Below are positions 28,230 to 38,767 of a stretch of 64,000 nucleotides of DNA, one piece after another. Numbering within the stretch: the stretch's first letter is position 1; every line of letters begins with the position of its first letter. The position numbers and the translations under genes were made by a program. The stretch is from Brenneria izbisi (GTDB taxonomy: Bacteria; Pseudomonadota; Gammaproteobacteria; Enterobacterales; Enterobacteriaceae), in the NCBI RefSeq assembly GCF_025840185.1, contig NZ_JAMPJU010000001.1:1-64000 (forward strand). The letters run 5' to 3'. Below the pieces are notes generated by a model. The model saw nothing but the letters and a program-made list of their open reading frames with translations. It made no database searches and had not been told where the DNA came from.

Positions 28230-28541
28230 TTACAACGGATGTATACCCTGTACTTCATGCTGAAAAACGTAAGGATCGGACAAAAGGCAAAACTTATCAT
28301 CTTCAGGGTAGGTCACAGCGATATGATAATCCTCACCAGCAAAAGCCTTCACTGCATCAATGTCGGTCCAGTAAGTTGCAAGGAAAAAATGCTCCCAGTC
28401 CCCCTGGGCTACTCGTTTGACAAAAGCGCCCTGATTACCTTTGATGCCTTGTGAATGCTTGACACCTGTTAATTGAAGGTGAGTTGCAAAGCCTTCTGCA
28501 TGCTCCTGTGGCACACACCCATGCCATGTTCTTACTATCAT
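28230..28541 (-). CDS. antibiotic biosynthesis monooxygenase (ABM) domain protein
   Basis: A 103-residue single-domain dimeric ferredoxin-like protein. MIVRTWHGCVPQ, FFLATYWTDIDAVKAFAGED and the PEDDKFCLL stretch fit ABM-superfamily proteins, which include cofactor-free quinol oxygenases and heme oxygenases. Substrate unknown. It is the first gene of the accessory stretch after the tRNA gene and stands alone. A second, distinct ABM protein is encoded at 48088-48375. Confidence 0.75.
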   Translation of the reverse strand: MIVRTWHGCVPQEHAEGFATHLQLTGVKHSQGIKGNQGAFVKRVAQGDWEHFFLATYWTDIDAVKAFAGEDYHIAVTYPEDDKFCLLSDPYVFQHEVQGIHPL

Positions 28542-28813
28542 TGTCCGGCTCCAGTCGTAGTAAAACCAATAAATTAACCGAATGAACTAATAACAGGAAG
28601 ATGTTATCTCTGTTGCGTGCCGGGTATGTAACATTTGATGGGCCGGTGTATGCTGGCAAACCGCGTTGTCATTATTACTCTTATTCAATGTAACAAAAGA
28701 TGTATATGATAAATAAACTGTCTATTTGTATTAAGAGTTGTCTATATCAGGACAATGAAAGTATATCATCATTGATGAGGCTATTGTTTTTAATTTAAAT
28801 AACATAAAAATAA

Positions 28814-29074
28814 TTAAATAACAAAGTCATCCTGTGTTTTATGGACGATCTGTTCCAGTAAAGTGCGATATCTGTCTAAAATGATGGGATCTGTCTCAGT
28901 ATCAATCCTGTGGAGCAACTTGGAAATAATTGCTTTATTTGTCACAGCATCACCGTACTGGATTATTTCATCAACAATATGACCCAGCATTGTAATGTCA
29001 TTCATTTGATTTTCCGTATTCAAATAGTCTGATATTAGTCTATCGGCTTCTGTTTGAAATGTATTTTCACGCAT
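28814..29074 (-). CDS. YmgB/AriR-family small regulatory protein
   Basis: An 86-residue all-helical protein. LGHIVDEIIQYGDAVTNKAI and LHRIDTETDP match the core of YmgB/AriR, a small dimer linked in Escherichia to biofilm control and acid resistance through the Rcs phosphorelay; the C-terminal QDDFVI resembles the family tail. GGAGGA lies about 7 bases upstream of the ATG. Its exact role here is inference. The flanks are very AT-rich. Confidence 0.7.
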   Translation of the reverse strand: MRENTFQTEADRLISDYLNTENQMNDITMLGHIVDEIIQYGDAVTNKAIISKLLHRIDTETDPIILDRYRTLLEQIVHKTQDDFVI

Positions 29075-29553
29075 AAATTATCCTCCAGAATGAACCCGTA
29101 TTACCTTGGCTGGCATCTGACTCTAAGGACCATCGGAAAAAGGCAAGCCCAAAAAAACGGCCAGCCTGTGATGAGATGACTAAATTAACTTTAGCGTATA
29201 TAGGGTATAATCCCAAATATTTTTAAAATTAAATTTTTTTAAAGAGATAACAATTGGCTAATGATAATAATAAAATACCAGTTCAATAACCAGGTTGTTG
29301 TTTTTTATGTAAATATTTCTATTGGTTGGATTTTTCAGCCAGTCTGATTCAATTCAAGAGATTGGAAAATATTATGGTAAGAATATAAATCAATAAAGAT
29401 AACTTAACATTTATTATTGTATAAAAACCAGCATAGCCGATTAAATAATGTTGTTGCATGATAGATGTTGCCCAACCGCTCATATCGTTTGATAACGGGA
29501 TGAATCAATTTATCTTATAACAAACTTGGCGGAGGACATTTTTTCCTAGATGA
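29075..29553. other. AT-rich gap
   Basis: About 480 bases with very low GC and no gene I can support. The last part (after about 29480) has short protein-like stretches such as GGHFFLDDDS that may be the damaged front of the relic at 29554-29857. Confidence 0.5.
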
Positions 29554-29857
29554 CGACAGCTTCAAAATAAAGTGTTTTATCAGCATGATATGGTTCATGA
29601 TACAGAAGTCAACGGCGATCTGATCAAAATTATCGACGTAAAACAACTCAGAAAATCCTGGTTATGGGGGGGCATACATTGACGACAATGTGAACGGATC
29701 GGCGCGGTTTGGTTTTCAACGGCTGATGGAGCGCAGTTTATTCTATGACAGGAAGTTCACAAAGGTGAACAAGATCATATTTCTCACACATAAGGCAAGC
29801 TACGCTTTTTATGTGAAAGGTCATAGTGAGGGGTTGCCATGTATAGCGCTATTTTAG
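29554..29857 (+). pseudogene. frameshifted relic of an unidentified gene
   Basis: Two open segments in different frames join at a run of seven G (29666-29672). The first reads KVFYQHDMVHDTEVNGDLI and on to SWLWGG; with one G removed it would continue as YIDDNVNGSARFGFQRLMER and on past 29800, stopping at 29855-29857 inside the next gene. Composition and continuity look protein-coding, but I do not recognise the family. It has no good start, so it is either a remnant or a contingency-type gene. Confidence 0.45.
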
Positions 29858-30267
29858 TTCCCGTTGATATTACCGAAGAACAGTTAACCCGTAATGCACT
29901 TACCCATGCGGTAAGGTTAGCGAAAATGTCCAACGCTACTATTCATCTTTTTCATGCTCTTCCAGATGCATCCGCTTTTTTATCCGCCTATTCTTTCGGG
30001 ATGAAGGAATTTGAGAATGAAGCTGTCGTCAAGGCGAATGATAAGCTGAAAGCGCTGGCAAAAAGTATTGATCTTCCGGCATCTCACGTATCGTTCAGTG
30101 TGAGTTTCGGTACGCCGCGAGATGAAGCGTTGCAATTGGCGGAAGAGTTAAATGCTGATCTTATCGTGATAGGATCGCGCCGACCTGACGTAAAAACATA
30201 TCTTCTTGGCTCAAATGCGGCTGCCATTGTGCGACATGCGAAAACGTCGGTACTGGTGATCCGTTAG
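29839..30267 (+). CDS. universal stress protein, UspF/UspG-like
   Basis: A 142-residue UspA-fold protein. The N-terminal strand MYSAILVPVDITE and the ATP-binding signature G-S-R-R-P...LLGSNAAAIVRHAKTSVLVIR (G-2x-G-9x-G-S/T type) show the nucleotide-binding class. It is closest in style to Escherichia UspF. The start has GAGGGG about 6 bases upstream. Stand-alone gene in the accessory stretch. Confidence 0.88.
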   Translation: MYSAILVPVDITEEQLTRNALTHAVRLAKMSNATIHLFHALPDASAFLSAYSFGMKEFENEAVVKANDKLKALAKSIDLPASHVSFSVSFGTPRDEALQLAEELNADLIVIGSRRPDVKTYLLGSNAAAIVRHAKTSVLVIR

Positions 30268-30312
30268 CACGCAATCGGCTTGTTCAGATTGGCTGAGCAA
30301 GCCGAAGTGTTG

Positions 30313-30579
30313 CTATCTCAGTTGACTGTCTTTACTGCCTCGCCGGTTATAGCCGCTGTTTTGCGTCTGTTTTTTATCAAATTGTTCCTGACACTGGATG
30401 CAGTAGCGAACGCCGGGCAACGCATTACGCCGTGCTTCAGGGATCAGCACGCCGCATTCTTCGCAGTGCCGGGCGCTTTGACCATGATTCAACTGACTAC
30501 GTGCGCGGGCTATCGCATCATCTACCGTCGCATCAATTTGCTCCTGAACGGAACCATCACCTGACCAGCCGCTCGCCAT
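30313..30579 (-). CDS. ybiI: YbiI, DksA/TraR-type C4 zinc-finger protein
   Basis: An 88-residue protein with four zinc-binding Cys (39, 42, 60, 63) in CEECGVLIPEAR and YCIQCQ, the DksA/TraR C-terminal finger. MASGWSGDGSVQEQIDATVDD matches YbiI. There is no DksA coiled coil, so a DksA-like effect on RNA polymerase is unproven. AGGAGG lies directly upstream of the start. Confidence 0.9.
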   Translation of the reverse strand: MASGWSGDGSVQEQIDATVDDAIARARSQLNHGQSARHCEECGVLIPEARRNALPGVRYCIQCQEQFDKKQTQNSGYNRRGSKDSQLR

Positions 30580-30700
30580 TACTACCTCCTCTGCGTCGAG
30601 TCTCTCTATCCTCTCAGTATTGGGGAGATTTTAAGCGATTCAAGCGAACGCCTTGGATTTTTCCAGGATAGAAAAAACGGCCTTCTTTTCCTGACAACCT

Positions 30701-30886
30701 TTAGAAAATAGAGAAGAGCAACACAACAGGGAAACTTAATGGCCACGTCAGCCCGATTAGCAACGCGGCGAGTAATCGTATGGACCAGGATTTGTCTTTG
30801 CTCAGCCGTAAAGTAACCAGCAGCGAAATCGCAAAACCGATGAAGTAAACGAGCTTAATGATTTCCCACACAGAGGAATGTGGCAC
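30701..30886 (-). CDS. GhoT/OrtT-family small membrane toxin
   Basis: A 61-residue protein with two hydrophobic segments (about 9-27 and 35-60). The C-terminal block RLLAALLIGLTWPLSFPVVL followed by LFSIF is the hallmark of GhoT and OrtT, which damage the inner membrane and lower ATP and proton motive force. The GTG start at 30886 is preceded by AAGGAAAT. No ghoS antitoxin-like gene is next to it, which favours the orphan OrtT type. Which of the two it equals cannot be told from sequence alone. Confidence 0.8.
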   Translation of the reverse strand: MPHSSVWEIIKLVYFIGFAISLLVTLRLSKDKSWSIRLLAALLIGLTWPLSFPVVLLFSIF

Positions 30887-31138
30887 GGATATTTCCTTTT
30901 GTCTTTAACGCTCCCGTATTCTATGCTGTTAATATTTCATGATCAATTTTTAACGCTGTGAATTTATAGACAATAATAAGCAAACAAACGTTTAGGGTTT
31001 GCCTGCGGGATAAAGTTTGGCGGATGAGAGAGTCGTCACATTTTATCTGTGACAGAAATATTAATTTTTTGTTTCAATATGGACTTTATTTTAAGACTGT
31101 CATAGTTTGATTCTTTATCACACGAGAAAGGTAATAAA

Positions 31139-31417
31139 ATGAGTGAGATATCTAGCCTGTCGTTGAAAATCCCAATGGATTTGAAAGAGAAGATTAAAGC
31201 AGCTGCTCTTGAGAAGAATGTCTCCATCAGTGCTGAAGTCTGCGCACGACTACTTAAAAGCTTTGATGAGAGTGAGATTTCATCTGTACCTTCGGCGGAA
31301 TCTGTTGATAATCAGAGCACCGTAGAAGTGTCCGAGTCGCCACTAACGCAGAAAGAAATCAAAAAAATCAGAGAATTACTGAAGGGCAGGTCAAAGCATT
31401 CTTCAAAGAAAAAATAA
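31139..31417 (+). CDS. ribbon-helix-helix (Arc/MetJ-type) DNA-binding protein
   Basis: A 92-residue protein. Residues 5-45 (SLSLKIPMDLKEKIKAAALE and KNVSISAEVCARLLKSF) form a typical RHH: a short strand, then two helices with the NVSIS turn. The remainder is Ser/Glu-rich with a Lys-rich tail (KGRSKHSSKKK). GAAAGG precedes the ATG. Such proteins occur as phage Arc-like repressors or antitoxins; the partner here is unclear, with a possible one at 31570. Confidence 0.7.
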   Translation: MSEISSLSLKIPMDLKEKIKAAALEKNVSISAEVCARLLKSFDESEISSVPSAESVDNQSTVEVSESPLTQKEIKKIRELLKGRSKHSSKKK

Positions 31418-31569
31418 TTCATTATTGTGCGGCACGCTCTGACTCTGCTCTCACTCAGGGTGACAGCGTGCTATTTATTATAAGAAAAATCATTTTTTGC
31501 GAGATAGATCAATAAGGTTTACTTTTTTTTGCCGATAAACGCTAATCATTGGATTAGTGGGAGGCAATT

Positions 31570-31839
31570 ATGTTAATGGGAACACTGAAAGAAACCTTGG
31601 TTTTCAAGCAAGATGATAATGTGGGTTCCCATAGGTATGAGATCTACAAGAATGACAGTAAAGGCGGTTATTTTGCTGTTATCTACATGCAAAAGAATGT
31701 GATTGCGGACGGTTCTTTTTTTATTACCTGGGTAATCGAAAATTCACATCATGATCTTAGATCACATTATATTCCCAATGCCAGGATGGAATGTGAGTCT
31801 CACTGGAAAGATAATTACCTTGCCGTGAAGTTATTATAA
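31570..31839 (+). CDS. uncharacterised 89-residue protein
   Basis: A small acidic-to-neutral protein rich in aromatic residues, with alternating beta-type pattern (HRYEIYKNDSKGGYFAVIYM, SFFITWVIENSHH) and no signal peptide or membrane helix. I do not recognise the family. It has a strong ribosome site (GGGAGG 6 bases before ATG), which supports translation. It lies 152 bases downstream of the RHH gene on the same strand. Confidence 0.6.
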   Translation: MLMGTLKETLVFKQDDNVGSHRYEIYKNDSKGGYFAVIYMQKNVIADGSFFITWVIENSHHDLRSHYIPNARMECESHWKDNYLAVKLL

Positions 31840-32509
31840 ATTAAGCATCTAATAGAAATAGACGTTTTATTTTTTTCATAAACTGACGTTATTAATAATA
31901 TCGGTTTGCTATCATGATAAATTCTTCATGAAGAAATGTTATAAATTATTTCAATTTTCACTGGTACATGTTGTTATTCCAACAACTGAGAATAACCCCA
32001 TTTATCTCATAAACGGGTAAATTATTGATAATTGATCGATTAAATAGATATATAAGTTAAGTTTTTAAAATAAATAAAATATAAAGAATAGTGACTTTGC
32101 GCCGATACCACTCACGGTGCATAAAGGAGTTGGTGGGTTCTCCATTTCTTTACCAGCATGATTAATTAATATTTATCACTAAAAGTTACTAATGGGGTTT
32201 TATGATCTGCTGTGAGCGCTTTGTTTAATCATTAAGTGGAATTTATGATATTTATCAGTTGATTAGGCTTAATGAGCGCCTTTTTCGCCGTTGGCGATGA
32301 TATTAATGATATTGTCTCCTGGCGTTTAATTCTGCTTATCACCAAGTTTAATACATGCCAAGCCCGGTATTCAGGGGTTTTTAATATAAAAAGTACATTG
32401 AAATTATATATAGGCACTGACCAATAACAGCATCTCATCTGGTTTCTGTAATCAATGATGTGCGTTGGTTTTGGTGCAGATAGATAAAGGATGAATAAAG
32501 GAGATTGAT
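31840..32509. other. 670-base AT-rich gap before the chemoreceptor gene
   Basis: No convincing gene. A 51-codon open frame at 32272-32427 has an AGG before its ATG but no recognisable features. The region presumably contains the chemoreceptor promoter. Confidence 0.5.
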
Positions 32510-34180
32510 ATGAGTTTATCCAACTGGCGTATAGGGTATCGACTGGGGGCTGGTTTTTCTTTTTTGCTATTGATGCTGTTGATGGTCGGTGGTATTACGA
32601 TTTCTAAATTGACTGATTTTCAAAACAAAATGGATAGTATCGTTTCTCAAAGTTATCCGCTGACGCAGAAGGGTAACCAGCTTATTAATGAGTTGAGCAG
32701 ATTTCTCAATAATCAGCAATTGCTTTTATTGCTCAAATCTCAAACAGAGATCAACCAGCAATTAGTATTGACCAAAGAGAGTTCATCCATAATATCCGGG
32801 CTGATGGATGACCTGCAAGAATCGGTCAGTGATGAGAAGTCGCGCGTGATTTTGCAGAGTATCGCGGAGATACGGCGTGACTTTCTTGGTTCGGCGAATA
32901 AACTCACCGCCTTTATCCTGGCCGGAAACACTGATGAAGCATCAGCGGAATATTTCAATGTTACCCGTATAAGCCAGCAAAGATACATAGATAAGGTCAC
33001 TGAGTTTATTGATGTGCAGGATGACAACATGGACATCGCCGCACAAGAAGTGGAGGTCAGCTACCGTGAGACATTAATTCTGCTGACTATCATCATTATC
33101 GCCAGTGTGATTATCGGCTTGATCATCGCCACTCTGATTACCCGCAGCGTGACGCATCCTATAAAAGAAGCGCTGGTGGTAGCGGAAAATGTCGCACAAG
33201 GCGATTTGACGTCAGAAATTCGTATCAACCGTAAAGATGAAACCGGCATGCTGTTGACGGCGTTGCATCATATGAACATTAGTCTGCGGCAGATTGTCAG
33301 CCAAGTCCGGGATGGCGCTGAAACCATTTCGAGCGCGGCGTCACAGATTGCGGCGGGTAATCAGGATCTTTCCGCCAGAACGGAGGAGCAGGCGAGTTCA
33401 CTGGAGGAAACCGCATCGTCAATGGAGCAATTGACATCCACCATCAAAAATACGGCTGATAACACCGCTCAGGCTACCTCGCTGGCGGCGAACACATCAG
33501 AAACGGTACAAAAAAGCGGCGATATGATGTCCAGAGTGACGCAAGAAATGCGCGGCATCAGAGACTCCTCGCAGCGGATGTCAGAAATTATCGGTGTGAT
33601 TGACGGTATCGCTTTTCAGACCAATATTCTGGCGCTGAATGCTGCTGTGGAGGCGGCCCGTGCGGGCGAGCAGGGCCGGGGGTTTGCAGTCGTCGCCAGC
33701 GAAGTCCGTGCGCTGGCGCAACGCAGCGCAACGGCGGCCAAAGAGATCAAAGAGCTAATCGATGATTCTTTTCAAAAGGTTCAGGCGGGTATGGGGCTGG
33801 TGGAGGAAACTGGCGTTACGATGAATTCTCTGGTGACGAATGTGCAGGGGGTCAACGGCATCATCAGTGAGATAGCTCAGGCCAGCCGCGAGCAAAGTGA
33901 TGGCATTAATCAAATCAATTTGGCGGTCGGACAGATCGACACGACCACCCAGCAGAATGCGGCATTGGTCGAAGAATCCGCCGCTGCTGCGCTCTCGTTG
34001 CAGGATCAGGCGCATAACCTGACCCAGACAGTCAGTCTTTTCAAACTCGGCGCAGGTTTCACCGGCCCGGCTAGCGGACAAAAGCCGGAGACAGCGGTAC
34101 TGCTTGCCGCCAAAAGTGCGACGACTACGGGCGAGAAAGAGAAAAAAATCGGGGAGTCAGCAGACTGGACATCGTTCTAA
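32510..34180 (+). CDS. methyl-accepting chemotaxis protein
   Basis: A 556-residue transmembrane chemoreceptor. TM1 is at about 14-33, a four-helix-type periplasmic sensor domain at 34-187, TM2 at 188-211, HAMP to about 262, then the signalling hairpin with the conserved tip [20 protein letters not shown] near 366-386. The methylation-region repeat [17 protein letters not shown] is intact. The C-terminus ends DWTSF, which fits the x-W-x-x-F tether for CheR/CheB. The ligand is unknown. GGAG precedes the ATG; its own terminator follows, so it is monocistronic. Confidence 0.93.
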   Translation: MSLSNWRIGYRLGAGFSFLLLMLLMVGGITISKLTDFQNKMDSIVSQSYPLTQKGNQLINELSRFLNNQQLLLLLKSQTEINQQLVLTKESSSIISGLMDDLQESVSDEKSRVILQSIAEIRRDFLGSANKLTAFILAGNTDEASAEYFNVTRISQQRYIDKVTEFIDVQDDNMDIAAQEVEVSYRETLILLTIIIIASVIIGLIIATLITRSVTHPIKEALVVAENVAQGDLTSEIRINRKDETGMLLTALHHMNISLRQIVSQVRDGAETISSAASQIAAGNQDLSARTEEQASSLEETASSMEQLTSTIKNTADNTAQATSLAANTSETVQKSGDMMSRVTQEMRGIRDSSQRMSEIIGVIDGIAFQTNILALNAAVEAARAGEQGRGFAVVASEVRALAQRSATAAKEIKELIDDSFQKVQAGMGLVEETGVTMNSLVTNVQGVNGIISEIAQASREQSDGINQINLAVGQIDTTTQQNAALVEESAAAALSLQDQAHNLTQTVSLFKLGAGFTGPASGQKPETAVLLAAKSATTTGEKEKKIGESADWTSF

Positions 34181-34204
34181 TCTGTTTTAACGTAAATTTA
34201 CCAG

Positions 34205-34236
34205 ACCGCCACTGAATCATTCAATGGCGGTTTTTT
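34205..34236 (+). terminator. terminator of the chemoreceptor gene
   Basis: ACCGCCACTGAA / TTCAATGGCGGT (one mismatch) followed by TTTTTT, 25 bases after the stop codon. Confidence 0.88.
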
Positions 34237-34636
34237 CTTATCCATTTCATCAATTCCTCAAAGCGCTGAACAATAAAATCAATCGTCATGTGGGGATTAA
34301 ATAAGGATTAAGATTTTTCCCATCAGGCGTTTGCCAAAAAAGAATTTTCAGATTGTTCGGACAGCCGATTTTTTGCTGACATATACTGATGAAGAATCGC
34401 TGAGACGGTGTATAGTCTGCGATGACAAGCGTTTGAGCGGATTATCAGTCCGGTGGTATTCTTAATGTTGACGGCAATAGGGAATATTTGTTTTCTATTT
34501 TTCTGTCTGAAGTGCGCTTTTTTGAGTGCTCTAGTTGTTTAAACGCTGACCTATTATGATGAACCAAGTTGTCGAAAAGCTAACTTATCCTTTAATATGG
34601 ATTTTAGTTGATTGAAGCACACGTATAGGGGGAGTT
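34237..34636. other. 400-base gap holding the opgGH promoter region
   Basis: No gene is visible. In Escherichia this place is taken by the divergent opgC gene, which is absent. GGGGGAG lies before the GTG start of opgG. Confidence 0.55.
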
Positions 34637-36205
34637 GTGCTGGTTAATAAATCTGGAATTAAACAGCGGGTTGTCGGCCTTCGCTGGCTTTCGGCGATGG
34701 TTATGTTGTCTTTAAGCGCAACACCGGCTTGGGCATTTTCTATTGACGATGTTGCAAAAGAGGCAGAAAAGCTGGCGGCTAAGAGTTTTGAAGCGCCGAA
34801 AAGTAATCTTCCGGCGCAATTTCGGGATATGAAATTTGCGGATTATCAGCAGATTCTTTTTAACAACGAAAAATCATACTGGAACACGTTACAGACGCCA
34901 TTCAAACTTCAGTTCTACCATCAGGGTATGTATTTTGATACGCCGGTCAAAATTAATGAAGTGACGGCGACGACAGTCAAGGAGATTAAATATTCAACAG
35001 ATTATTTTAATTTCGGCCCTGTCAAACATGATCCTGAGACGGTGAAGAACCTTGGCTTCGCTGGCTTCAAAATTCTTTATCCCATCAATAAAGCGGATAA
35101 GGATGATGAAATCGTCAGTATGCTGGGCGCGAGCTATTTCCGGGTGGTCGGGAAAGGTCAGATCTATGGATTGTCCGCGCGCGGTCTGGCTATCGATACG
35201 GCGTTGCCTTCCGGCGAGGAATTTCCTCGTTTCCGTGAATTTTGGATTGAGCGTCCGAAACCGAATGACAAACATCTGGTGATTTTCGCTCTGCTGGATT
35301 CGCCGCGTGCGACGGGCGCATACCGCTTCATCGTCTATCCGGGAAGCGATAGTGTGGTCGATGTTCAGTCTAAAGTGTTCTTGCGTGACAACGTCGGCAA
35401 ACTGGGCGTGGCTCCGCTGACCAGTATGTTCCTGTTTGGGCCGAATCAGCCTTCCCCGACGCTCAACTATCGCCCGGCGCTGCATGACTCCAATGGTCTG
35501 TCGATCCATGCCGGTAATGGCGAATGGATTTGGCGTCCGTTGAATAATCCCAAACACTTGTCCGTTAGCACGTATGCGGTAGAAAATCCGAAAGGGTTCG
35601 GCCTGTTGCAACGTGGACGTGATTTCTCCGCTTACGAAGATCTGGATGATCGTTATGATCTGCGCCCAAGCGGATGGATCGAGCCGAGAGGCGAATGGGG
35701 CAAAGGTAAAGTCGAACTGGTAGAGATTCCGACGGCTGATGAAACCAACGACAATATCGTTGCGTTCTGGACGCCGGATGTGTTGCCTGAAACCGGTAAA
35801 CCGTTGGAAATGCGTTATCGCCTGCATTTCACCCTTAATGAAGACCAGTTGCATTCGCCGGAAATCGCCTATGTTCAGCAAACCCGTCGTTCTACCGGGG
35901 ATGTGAAGCAGTCGAATCTGATCCGTCAACCAGATGGTTCCATCGCTTTCCTGGTGGATTTCGTCGGTCCGCAGATGAAGGAGATGGATGAGGCGACGCC
36001 TGTCACTTCTCAGGTCAGCATTGGCGACAATGGTGAAATTGTCGAGAACAACGTTCGTTATAACCCGGTGACTAAGGGTTGGCGTCTGACATTGCGTTTA
36101 CGTGTGAAAGACAACAAGCAGCCGACAGAAATGAGGGCGGCGTTGGTTAATGGTGAAACGACATTGACTGAAACCTGGAGCTATCAGCTACCTGCTAATG
36201 AATAA
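34637..36205 (+). CDS. opgG: periplasmic glucan biosynthesis protein OpgG
   Basis: A 522-residue periplasmic protein needed to form branched osmoregulated periplasmic glucans. A long N-terminal signal region contains [19 protein letters not shown], with cleavage before [14 protein letters not shown]; the two beta-sandwich domains follow and retain [20 protein letters not shown]. The GTG start gives about 11 more residues than Escherichia (511), upstream of the signal core. It overlaps opgH by 8 bases, so the two are translationally coupled. In soft-rot plant pathogens opgGH is needed for virulence and motility. Confidence 0.96.
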   Translation: MLVNKSGIKQRVVGLRWLSAMVMLSLSATPAWAFSIDDVAKEAEKLAAKSFEAPKSNLPAQFRDMKFADYQQILFNNEKSYWNTLQTPFKLQFYHQGMYFDTPVKINEVTATTVKEIKYSTDYFNFGPVKHDPETVKNLGFAGFKILYPINKADKDDEIVSMLGASYFRVVGKGQIYGLSARGLAIDTALPSGEEFPRFREFWIERPKPNDKHLVIFALLDSPRATGAYRFIVYPGSDSVVDVQSKVFLRDNVGKLGVAPLTSMFLFGPNQPSPTLNYRPALHDSNGLSIHAGNGEWIWRPLNNPKHLSVSTYAVENPKGFGLLQRGRDFSAYEDLDDRYDLRPSGWIEPRGEWGKGKVELVEIPTADETNDNIVAFWTPDVLPETGKPLEMRYRLHFTLNEDQLHSPEIAYVQQTRRSTGDVKQSNLIRQPDGSIAFLVDFVGPQMKEMDEATPVTSQVSIGDNGEIVENNVRYNPVTKGWRLTLRLRVKDNKQPTEMRAALVNGETTLTETWSYQLPANE

Positions 36206-38747
36206 GTCAACTTCTCCTCTCGATTATATTGAAAAATTGCCCTTGTCTGCCGAGCAGACAAGGGTTCTGCATGAAAAGCTCGCGGCATCAGATAACATCG
36301 AACAGTCTGTGTTGCATCAGGTTTTGTCCGAAGGCGAACAGGTCAATATTCAGTCAGAAGACGACGCGGCGCTGAAGTCGGTTAAGGCCCGTCTGGAAAT
36401 GGCCTGGCCTGATGGGTTAAACGGCGGTAAGCAACTGGGTAAAGACAGGGAAGGGCGGACAGCATTGAAGGCTATGCCGACAATTACCCGCTCTTCCATG
36501 TTTCCTGATATCTGGCGCACCAATCCGTTGGTACGTTGGTGGGAAAGTCTGCTGGGGCGTTCAGCACCGCCTCGTCGTCATTCCAGCCCGGAAGAAAGAA
36601 TTGCTGAAAACCGCTGGCGTATGGTCGGTACGATGCGTCGCTATGTTCTGTTGATCCTGACGCTTTTCCAGACGGCGATCGCCACGTGGTACATGAAGAC
36701 TATCCTGCCTTATCAGGGCTGGGCGCTGATTGACCCGTTCGAAATGGCCGGTCAGCCCTTGACGCGTTCACTGATGCAGATCCTGCCCTATATTCTGCAA
36801 AGTGGTATTTTAGTCCTGTTCGCCGTGTTGTTCTGTTGGGTCTCCGCTGGGTTCTGGACGGCCCTGATGGGCTTTTTGCAACTGTTGATCGGACGCGACA
36901 AATACAGTATTTCGTCGACTACGGTGGGGGATGAGCCACTCAACCCGGATCATTGCACCGCCCTGATCATGCCTATCTGCAACGAGGATGTTGAGCGCGT
37001 GTTCGCGGGGTTGCGTGCTACGTATGAATCGGTGGAAGCGACCGGCATGCTCGATCACTTCGATATCTATGTACTGAGCGACAGCGACGACCCGGATACG
37101 TGTATTGCGGAACAAAAAGCCTGGATGGAACTTTGCCGCGATGTTGGCGGCGCAGGGCGTATTTTTTACCGCCGCCGTCGCCGCCGTGTGAAACGTAAGA
37201 GTGGCAATATTGATGATTTTTGCCGTCGTTGGGGCAATCAATACAGTTACATGGTGATCCTCGACGCCGACAGTGTCATGAGCGGCGAATGTCTGACATC
37301 ACTCGTCAGACTGATGGAAGCGAACCCGAACGCAGGGATTATCCAATCTTCGCCGAAAGCGTCGGGCATGGATACTCTCTACGCGCGTTGCCAGCAGTTC
37401 GCCACCCGTGTTTATGGGCCGCTGTTCACCGCCGGGCTGCATTTCTGGCAATTGGGTGAATCCCATTACTGGGGACATAACGCCATCATCCGGGTGAAGC
37501 CGTTTATTGAACATTGTGCGCTGGCCCCGTTGCCAGGCGAAGGTTCATTTGCCGGCGCTATCCTCTCGCACGACTTTGTTGAAGCGGCGTTGATGCGTCG
37601 TGCGGGGTGGGGAGTCTGGATTGCGTATGATTTGCCGGGAAGCTATGAAGAGTTGCCGCCGAACCTGCTGGACGAATTGAAGCGCGACCGCCGTTGGTGT
37701 CATGGTAACCTCATGAACTTCCGTCTGTTTCTGGTCAAAGGGATGCATCCGGTACACCGGGCTGTATTCCTTACCGGGGTAATGTCTTATCTGTCAGCGC
37801 CGCTATGGTTCATGTTCCTGATGTTATCGACGGCTTTGCAGGTGGTGCATACCTTGATGGAGCCGCAATACTTCCTGCAACCAAGGCAGCTATTTCCTGT
37901 CTGGCCGCAATGGAGACCGGAACTCGCCATCGCACTATTCTCAACAACGTTGGTGCTGTTGTTTCTGCCAAAATTGTTAAGTGTCATTTTGATTTGCGCG
38001 AAAGGCGCGAAAGCTTATGGCGGCGTGTTCCGTTTATTCGTTTCGTTATGGATAGAAATGTTGTTTTCGGTGCTTCTGGCGCCAGTCAGAATGCTGTTCC
38101 ATACCGTGTTTGTGGTTAGCGCGTTCCTTGGATGGTCTGTTCAATGGAAGTCGCCGCAGCGTGATGACGACGCCACACCTTGGGGAGAAGCCTTTGTTCG
38201 TCACGGTTCCCAATTGGCGTTGGGGCTGGTTTGGGCCATCGGCATGGCGTGGCTGGATCTGCGTTTTCTGTGGTGGCTTGCGCCGATCGTATTCTCATTG
38301 ATCCTGTCGCCGTTTGTCTCGGTTTACTCCAGCCGTGCCTCATTGGGGCTGGCTTGTAAACGTGCCAAATTATTGCTGATCCCGGAAGAATACGAACCGC
38401 CGCGTGAGCTTGTCGCGACGGATAAATATTGCCAGTTGAATCGCCAACGTAAATTGGAGAATGGTTTCATGCAGGCGGTGTTTGATCCTTCCATCAATGC
38501 CCTTGCCAGCGCGATGGCTACAGCGCGTCATCGTTTTAGTCTGGCGATTGAGGAGGTGCGTGAGCAGCGTGTTCGTGATGCGCTGAGCCGCAAACCCGAA
38601 GATGTTGATAACAAGCAGCGTTTGGCGCTGCTCAGTGATCCGGTGATGATTTCCCGCCTGCATTACCATGTATGGCAGAAACCGGAAGAATATGCGGCCT
38701 GGTCTGATGATTACCGGAAACTTCCGGCACCCTTGATCAAAGGCTGA
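36198..38747 (+). CDS. opgH: glucan glucosyltransferase OpgH
   Basis: An 849-residue inner-membrane glycosyltransferase (847 in Escherichia) that builds the beta-1,2-glucan backbone from UDP-glucose. After two N-terminal membrane helices (about 149-170 and 195-225) comes a GT2 domain with [20 protein letters not shown], the metal site [10 protein letters not shown] and the processivity-type RDRRWCHGN (QxxRW-like). Five or six more membrane helices follow. In Escherichia OpgH also inhibits FtsZ in rich medium through its N-terminal region. Confidence 0.96.
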   Translation: MNKSTSPLDYIEKLPLSAEQTRVLHEKLAASDNIEQSVLHQVLSEGEQVNIQSEDDAALKSVKARLEMAWPDGLNGGKQLGKDREGRTALKAMPTITRSSMFPDIWRTNPLVRWWESLLGRSAPPRRHSSPEERIAENRWRMVGTMRRYVLLILTLFQTAIATWYMKTILPYQGWALIDPFEMAGQPLTRSLMQILPYILQSGILVLFAVLFCWVSAGFWTALMGFLQLLIGRDKYSISSTTVGDEPLNPDHCTALIMPICNEDVERVFAGLRATYESVEATGMLDHFDIYVLSDSDDPDTCIAEQKAWMELCRDVGGAGRIFYRRRRRRVKRKSGNIDDFCRRWGNQYSYMVILDADSVMSGECLTSLVRLMEANPNAGIIQSSPKASGMDTLYARCQQFATRVYGPLFTAGLHFWQLGESHYWGHNAIIRVKPFIEHCALAPLPGEGSFAGAILSHDFVEAALMRRAGWGVWIAYDLPGSYEELPPNLLDELKRDRRWCHGNLMNFRLFLVKGMHPVHRAVFLTGVMSYLSAPLWFMFLMLSTALQVVHTLMEPQYFLQPRQLFPVWPQWRPELAIALFSTTLVLLFLPKLLSVILICAKGAKAYGGVFRLFVSLWIEMLFSVLLAPVRMLFHTVFVVSAFLGWSVQWKSPQRDDDATPWGEAFVRHGSQLALGLVWAIGMAWLDLRFLWWLAPIVFSLILSPFVSVYSSRASLGLACKRAKLLLIPEEYEPPRELVATDKYCQLNRQRKLENGFMQAVFDPSINALASAMATARHRFSLAIEEVREQRVRDALSRKPEDVDNKQRLALLSDPVMISRLHYHVWQKPEEYAAWSDDYRKLPAPLIKG

Positions 38748-38767
38748 ACTTTCCTCAAGCAATAGGT

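Noticed and set aside
32272-32427. 51-codon open frame with an AGG before the ATG
   Set aside because: Too short to judge, no recognisable features, in a very AT-rich gap.
34994-35929. long open frame antisense to opgG (311 codons)
   Set aside because: It lies entirely opposite a well-conserved gene; length reflects codon bias of opgG on the other strand.
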